A stretch of 64,000 bases of DNA from Botryosphaeria dothidea. Its lineage: Eukaryota; Ascomycota; Dothideomycetes; Botryosphaeriales; Botryosphaeriaceae. Both the position numbers and the translations under genes were made by a program. Location of the stretch: assembly GCA_011503125.2 (NCBI GenBank), contig WWBZ02000001.1:3472001-3536000 (forward strand), written 5' to 3'. Shown in pieces: positions 59,857 through 64,000 of the stretch; position 1 is the first letter of the stretch, and each line of letters opens with the position of its first letter. The notes under the pieces were generated by a model. It saw nothing but the letters and a program-made list of their open reading frames with translations. It did no database searches and had not been told where the DNA came from.

Positions 59857-61889
59857 GGCGGCAGCTGGACAGGGTTGGTGGGGGGAATATCAGTGACGGT
59901 CGCGGCGAAGCTGGGGGCCGGCGATTGCGAAGACGAGGCGGGCGGGGGTCGCGCTCAGGCGGAGCTCGGGGACCTTGGCCGTACTTGAGTGGGAGAACAG
60001 CTGCAAGGTGGCTCGCAGATGGACAGCAGGGCGATAGTTTGGCGTGGAAGCGGAAGCGGCCACATTGAGGTTCCAGTGTAGGCGGTGATCCCGAAGAGGC
60101 CTAGCCCTCCGCCCGCCAATCGGGGCCCAGGGCGGCGGCCGGGGGGCCCTGCGCTGCGCCGCGCTACAAAAGCGCACGTCGCGCAGCCGCAAATCTTTTT
60201 TCCTCATCAACTACCGCCGGCAACAAAATCACATTACTATCGACAGCTTCACCAATCCCGTATGGATGCTGTTTTCGCGCCGCGCGGAGAGTGACTACCC
60301 ATGGCTGGGCGCCTGACTTCGATGGGTCGTTTCGACCTGCAGGAGATGTTGGGAATCAGCAGAGGTTACATGTCCTTTCTGCACCACTGCGCTGCTTGAT
60401 GCTACTGTTCGTGACCACCGCCAACGGAAGCACTCCATCTGGCTATGTACCGGAGCCTCATCGCGCTCGCTCGGGCTCATTGGATGTGTGGTGCGTTTCC
60501 AAGCGCTGTGTGCCAGACGTTCCGTCGTGTCTGCTCCTCCGTGCGTTCTGCCATGTGAGGCTACCACGACGTAGCTTATTACTTCCCAGGCCACACGAGC
60601 GTGTCTGGTCATGCAGGTCGAACAGATGTGCTTTCGTGACCTCCAGTGCCTCACGCGAACTTGTCGAGAACAACGGGTTGGGACGCGGAAGCGGAGCTTC
60701 GGGCTTGAGCTGGCTGATACTATGGCTAATTGCAACTATGCCATCTTCCCTAGTCGCAGTAATACATAGCCTCTGCGGCTTAGAGGCTTAGCCTTTCTCA
60801 AGATCTGCAATTGATTGTGCGCGGCGAGGACAACTCTATCGAGCGCGTCTCGATGAAACCATCTGAGGCTAGGGAGCGCAAGCTCGAATGAGGAGACGAG
60901 CAGCTCGAAACAACGACAATTTACTTCAGTTGGCATACATCCTTGCCTTTGTGATTTATGTGCTACGGATGATTCAGCGTTACGCTGAGGTGTTGGGCAC
61001 CGTCTAGTGGAGCGTCTCACCTGGCCACTATCACTTCTATAGTACGGGACACCTCAAGCGAGTGCTCCCGCATGTCAGTCCCAGAGGGTTGCTCGCTCCT
61101 GCTTAAAGCATGAGAGATTCGAATGTACCCGCGGGGCCCTGCATACTCTGCACGTGGTCGCCGCTACAAACGGGGCCAAATGATAATAAATTCCGCCCTC
61201 ATTCCCAGTCTCCAATTCTTCTCCACCGTACCAAATTCGCACTTTCGCCGACAGCTTGATCCATTCTTCAACAAATGTGTATAGCCATTGTGCTATTGAT
61301 ATGTCCACGTTGAGCGGGCGTGGTGGTGAGGCTTACTCAGCTTGCTCGTTGCGGCTCACCCAGATGTTCACCGTACACCACAGCGCTTGCCATCACTGCG
61401 TCACCGGCCACTTAACAATAGGAATTTTACCCCGTTCACTCAATATGTGTTTCAGGTTCGTCTTAATGTTTCAGAAACCTATTGTGAGCCCCATTTTCAC
61501 TCTTCCCGCCACAGAATGCTCATTGTTCGCAGCGCACATGTCGACCATCTTCCTATCCACGCTTCCAATTTCGGTTTAGAGAGCCTCGGACGCGTTTCAG
61601 AAATGTTCAACACCATAGAACCGCTATTTTTCTACGAAATGCCATTGATCACAATGGAGCGAAGACTGCTATTGTCGATAGGCCTTCATATACCTCTTCG
61701 CTGTGCCGTCTTCCAGCGTCTCCTCCTTTCCTCTTTAGAACCATTCCATTAACTGATTGACCGTCTGCGACTGTCTTCATCTTCCTCTCTGCTCACAGCT
61801 TCCATCGTCTCACACAATCTTCAAGCCTCTCACCAAGCAACCAATCCTCTAACCATTCCATCAAACAACAACAACAACACTACTACACC
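59857..61889. other. Intergenic, 2 kb, no gene supported
   Basis: Between two divergent genes. Short open frames are present but none has convincing content. Just before 61890 the leader is rich in CAA/CAC triplets (aacaacaacaacac), a common unstructured 5' UTR feature of well-translated fungal genes. Confidence 0.55.
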
Positions 61890-64000
61890 ATGTCTTCTTC
61901 CAACAATATGACCTTCTTCAACACCAACGACAACGAAATCTCCTCCGCTGACGACCATGAAATGTCTGCGTTCTTCGACTTCGACCTATACGCCTCTAAC
62001 AATGACACCTCTTCCTCGAACGACACCTCCTTCACCATGTCCTCTAACAATATGTCTCCTCCCCACAGCACGTCTTCTCTCAACACGTCTGCTCAGGGTG
62101 TTTCCGGCAACAAGGTTGAATACCGCGCCACCTCCCCCAATGTCAATTATAACGACATTTCTCCTGGCCTTTCTGGTTTCCTTGTCCGTGCCGATGGCAC
62201 CCGCACCAGTGTCAGGTTCGGCACCCCCTTCAACATTACTCCCCCCGATGCTATGATTGGCAACGCCCGCAACGTCACTCCCTCCAATGTCAGCACGGGT
62301 AGCTTCAGCAACGTCCCTCTCTCCAACATGAGCATGGACAACTTCGGCAGCGTCCTTCCCCCTGATGCCATGGTTGACAACGCCCGCGACGTCTCTCTCT
62401 CCAATACCGGCATGAACAACTTCGGCAACACCTCTTCCTCCAATGTCAGCCTGGGCAACTTCGACAACTTCACTCCCCTCGATGCCACGACGGGCAACTC
62501 CTTCAGTAACACCCCCACTCGCCTTGGCCTCCTCCCTGCCATGTCTGAGGACCAGAAGAAGGGCATCCAGAACACCTTCCAGGACATGAAGGCCAACCAC
62601 AAGTACCCGCTTGGCTTCCCCATGGCCGAGCTTCGCTGGGCTACGCAGGCCCCGTACAACATGGACGGCCCCACGATGAAGAAGTGCATGGAGTGGGCTC
62701 TCGCTGAGCTCTACCCCAACGAGCACGCCGCACTCACGGGCAATGGCCTCAACCCCAACCCCACCCATCTCACGGGTGGCGAGCCCCAGAAGCCGCCGTC
62801 TCAGACGCTCTGGGACGACCAGCTCGCCCTCGCCGGTCTCCTGGACCCCGGTTTCGACTGGGACTCGGAGGTGCCGGTGGGGGAGAGCTGGGTGGACCCC
62901 GCCTGGCTGCTGAAGGAGGGAGAGGATGTGATGGGGGAGAACCTCGAGGACGAGGAGAACGAGGATGAGGATGAGGATGAGGATGAGGAGGAGGACGAGG
63001 ACGAGGACGAGAACGAGAACGAGGAAGAGCTGGGAGACGAGTCGGAGAAGGGGGAAGAGTCGGAGAAGGAGCTCTCCGAATCGGGGTCGGAGTTCCAATC
63101 CGACTCCTCCTCCGACTCTGACTCGGAGGAGGAGGACGACGACGATGCCCGGGGAAGTGGTGGCCTGTCCAGTGCTGCCCCCAGGAAGACGCTCCCGCGC
63201 CAGCAGTGGGGTGGCAAGCACCCGGAGACCCGGTGGGACAGCATTGGACGGGTCATCTACAACCCGGGCGCGGCCTTGCCCGCAGCCCCCTCCGCCGCCG
63301 CCAACCTTGGGCGCAACTCCAGCTCCCCTCCCGTCGAGGACCGGTCCGGTCTGCCCTGGTCTGTCGAGGAGGAACAAGCAGCCGGCCGAGCGATGGAGTG
63401 GGTGCTGGAGCGCTGGGGTCGGAAGGGCCTGACCATGGACCAGAAGTACCAGGAGTGTGCTGAGCGCCTCCGGGCTGGGTTCAGGTTCTCCCGGCCCTGG
63501 CGGGCTCTCAAGGCCCAGTACTCGCGCAGCATCCGCGCGAGGACTGGAGTGGACGAGCGGAGGACCGTCAAGCCGCATCGGATGCAGACCTGCGTCCAGA
63601 AGACGGGGGAGCGGTCGAAGCCTCAGTGGAAGGCTGCGTCCGATGCGGCGGCGGCGGGCAAGGCCGCAGACGAGAGGGTGAGGAAGGAGAAGGCGGAGAA
63701 GGCGGAGAAGGAGAAGGAGGAGAAGAGGTTGGAGAGAGAGAGGAAGCGTCGCCGGGCGGCGGTCGACGAGGAGGTCGAGGAGGCCGAGGAGGCCGACGAG
63801 GAGCCACCTCGCCGCGTAAAGCGTGCGAGGACTCACCCTCGTGCCTCCTCTTCGTCGCCGTCCGGCGACCTTGACATGAGGGAGGCGGCGGTGGCGGATT
63901 TGCCGGCGGCGGTGGGTGCGGCTGGTGAGGAGGCTGCTTCGGCAGCCCCCAATACCCAGGCCCAAGTGGCCGCGGACGAGGAGTTGGCACGCCGACTCCA
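61890..64000 (+). CDS. Large acidic, possibly Myb/SANT-like nuclear protein, partial at window end
   Basis: A single frame of 703 codons from ATG 61890 to the window edge, with no stop or intron seen. The first 210 residues are Asn/Ser/Thr-rich with loosely repeated blocks (DAMIGNARNV, DAMVDNARDV, NNFGN, GNFDNF). A conserved-looking stretch TFQDMKANHKYPLGFPMAELRW follows, then a long Glu/Asp run, and a Trp/Arg segment LPWSVEEEQAAGRAMEWVLERW with KYQECAERLRAGFRFSRPWRALKAQYSR that resembles a fungal Myb/SANT-like DNA-binding helix set. The tail is Lys/Glu-rich with ERERKRRRAA and PRRVKRAR nuclear signals and ends in DEELARRLQ. Function is unknown; DNA or chromatin binding is a guess. The antisense strand is also open here, but its product is a low-complexity Leu/Arg mirror. 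Confidence 0.72.
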   Translation, partial: MSSSNNMTFFNTNDNEISSADDHEMSAFFDFDLYASNNDTSSSNDTSFTMSSNNMSPPHSTSSLNTSAQGVSGNKVEYRATSPNVNYNDISPGLSGFLVRADGTRTSVRFGTPFNITPPDAMIGNARNVTPSNVSTGSFSNVPLSNMSMDNFGSVLPPDAMVDNARDVSLSNTGMNNFGNTSSSNVSLGNFDNFTPLDATTGNSFSNTPTRLGLLPAMSEDQKKGIQNTFQDMKANHKYPLGFPMAELRWATQAPYNMDGPTMKKCMEWALAELYPNEHAALTGNGLNPNPTHLTGGEPQKPPSQTLWDDQLALAGLLDPGFDWDSEVPVGESWVDPAWLLKEGEDVMGENLEDEENEDEDEDEDEEEDEDEDENENEEELGDESEKGEESEKELSESGSEFQSDSSSDSDSEEEDDDDARGSGGLSSAAPRKTLPRQQWGGKHPETRWDSIGRVIYNPGAALPAAPSAAANLGRNSSSPPVEDRSGLPWSVEEEQAAGRAMEWVLERWGRKGLTMDQKYQECAERLRAGFRFSRPWRALKAQYSRSIRARTGVDERRTVKPHRMQTCVQKTGERSKPQWKAASDAAAAGKAADERVRKEKAEKAEKEKEEKRLERERKRRRAAVDEEVEEAEEADEEPPRRVKRARTHPRASSSSPSGDLDMREAAVADLPAAVGAAGEEAASAAPNTQAQVAADEELARRL

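Noticed and set aside
61986..63965. A 659-codon open frame on the minus strand
   Set aside because: It is antisense to the plus-strand frame from 61890 and gives a low-complexity Leu/Arg/Gly product; the plus frame has a good start, NLS and domain-like content.

Overview
This is a gene-rich window from a filamentous ascomycete nuclear genome, most likely Pezizomycotina. The signs are compact genes with short introns (mostly 47-75 nt, GT...AG), mitochondrial and secretory housekeeping genes, a CYS3/MetR-type bZIP factor, fungal DASH, Chl4 and shugoshin kinetochore genes, and a Ty1/copia retrotransposon. I cannot fix class or species from the sequence alone. No tRNA, rRNA or CRISPR was found.

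Region 1-14.4 kb is accessory and partly decayed. It holds about 4 kb without a recognisable gene, then two divergently oriented genes (4104-4913 minus, 6787-7701 plus) that share one compact C-terminal domain. That domain looks to me like a MazF/PemK-type SH3-barrel. The minus-strand copy carries an in-frame TGA exactly where the other copy has a conserved Trp. Next comes a disordered-protein gene with a NET-like segment, split by a young 5.4-kb copia element (two 148-bp LTRs differing at one base, 5-bp target duplication AATAC). The element's gag-pol frame is open except for one TAA in gag.

Region 15-36.3 kb is core housekeeping: a short-chain dehydrogenase, an AFG1-type mitochondrial ATPase, phosphopantothenoylcysteine decarboxylase divergent from a mitochondrial monothiol glutaredoxin, an unrecognised protein, a CRAL-TRIO/RhoGAP protein, a TCF25/Rqc1 protein divergent from a PTC5-type mitochondrial PP2C phosphatase, and a TRAPPC2L-type subunit divergent from the complex I 20-kDa (PSST) subunit.

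Region 36.3-48.4 kb has long spacers, an unrecognised F-box-like protein, and a sulfur-linked group: a DAL5/SOA1-type MFS transporter divergent from a TauD/JLP1-type sulfonate dioxygenase, followed 2 kb later by a CYS3/MetR-type bZIP regulator. This suggests an uptake, desulfonation and regulator neighbourhood.

Region 49-56.4 kb gathers chromosome-segregation genes: Chl4/CENP-N, then (after a helix-hairpin-helix protein) DASH Dad2 sharing a 352-bp bidirectional promoter with shugoshin. Region 57.3-60 kb holds SEC23 of the COPII coat. The window ends inside a large acidic, repeat-containing, possibly Myb-like protein that runs past position 64000.
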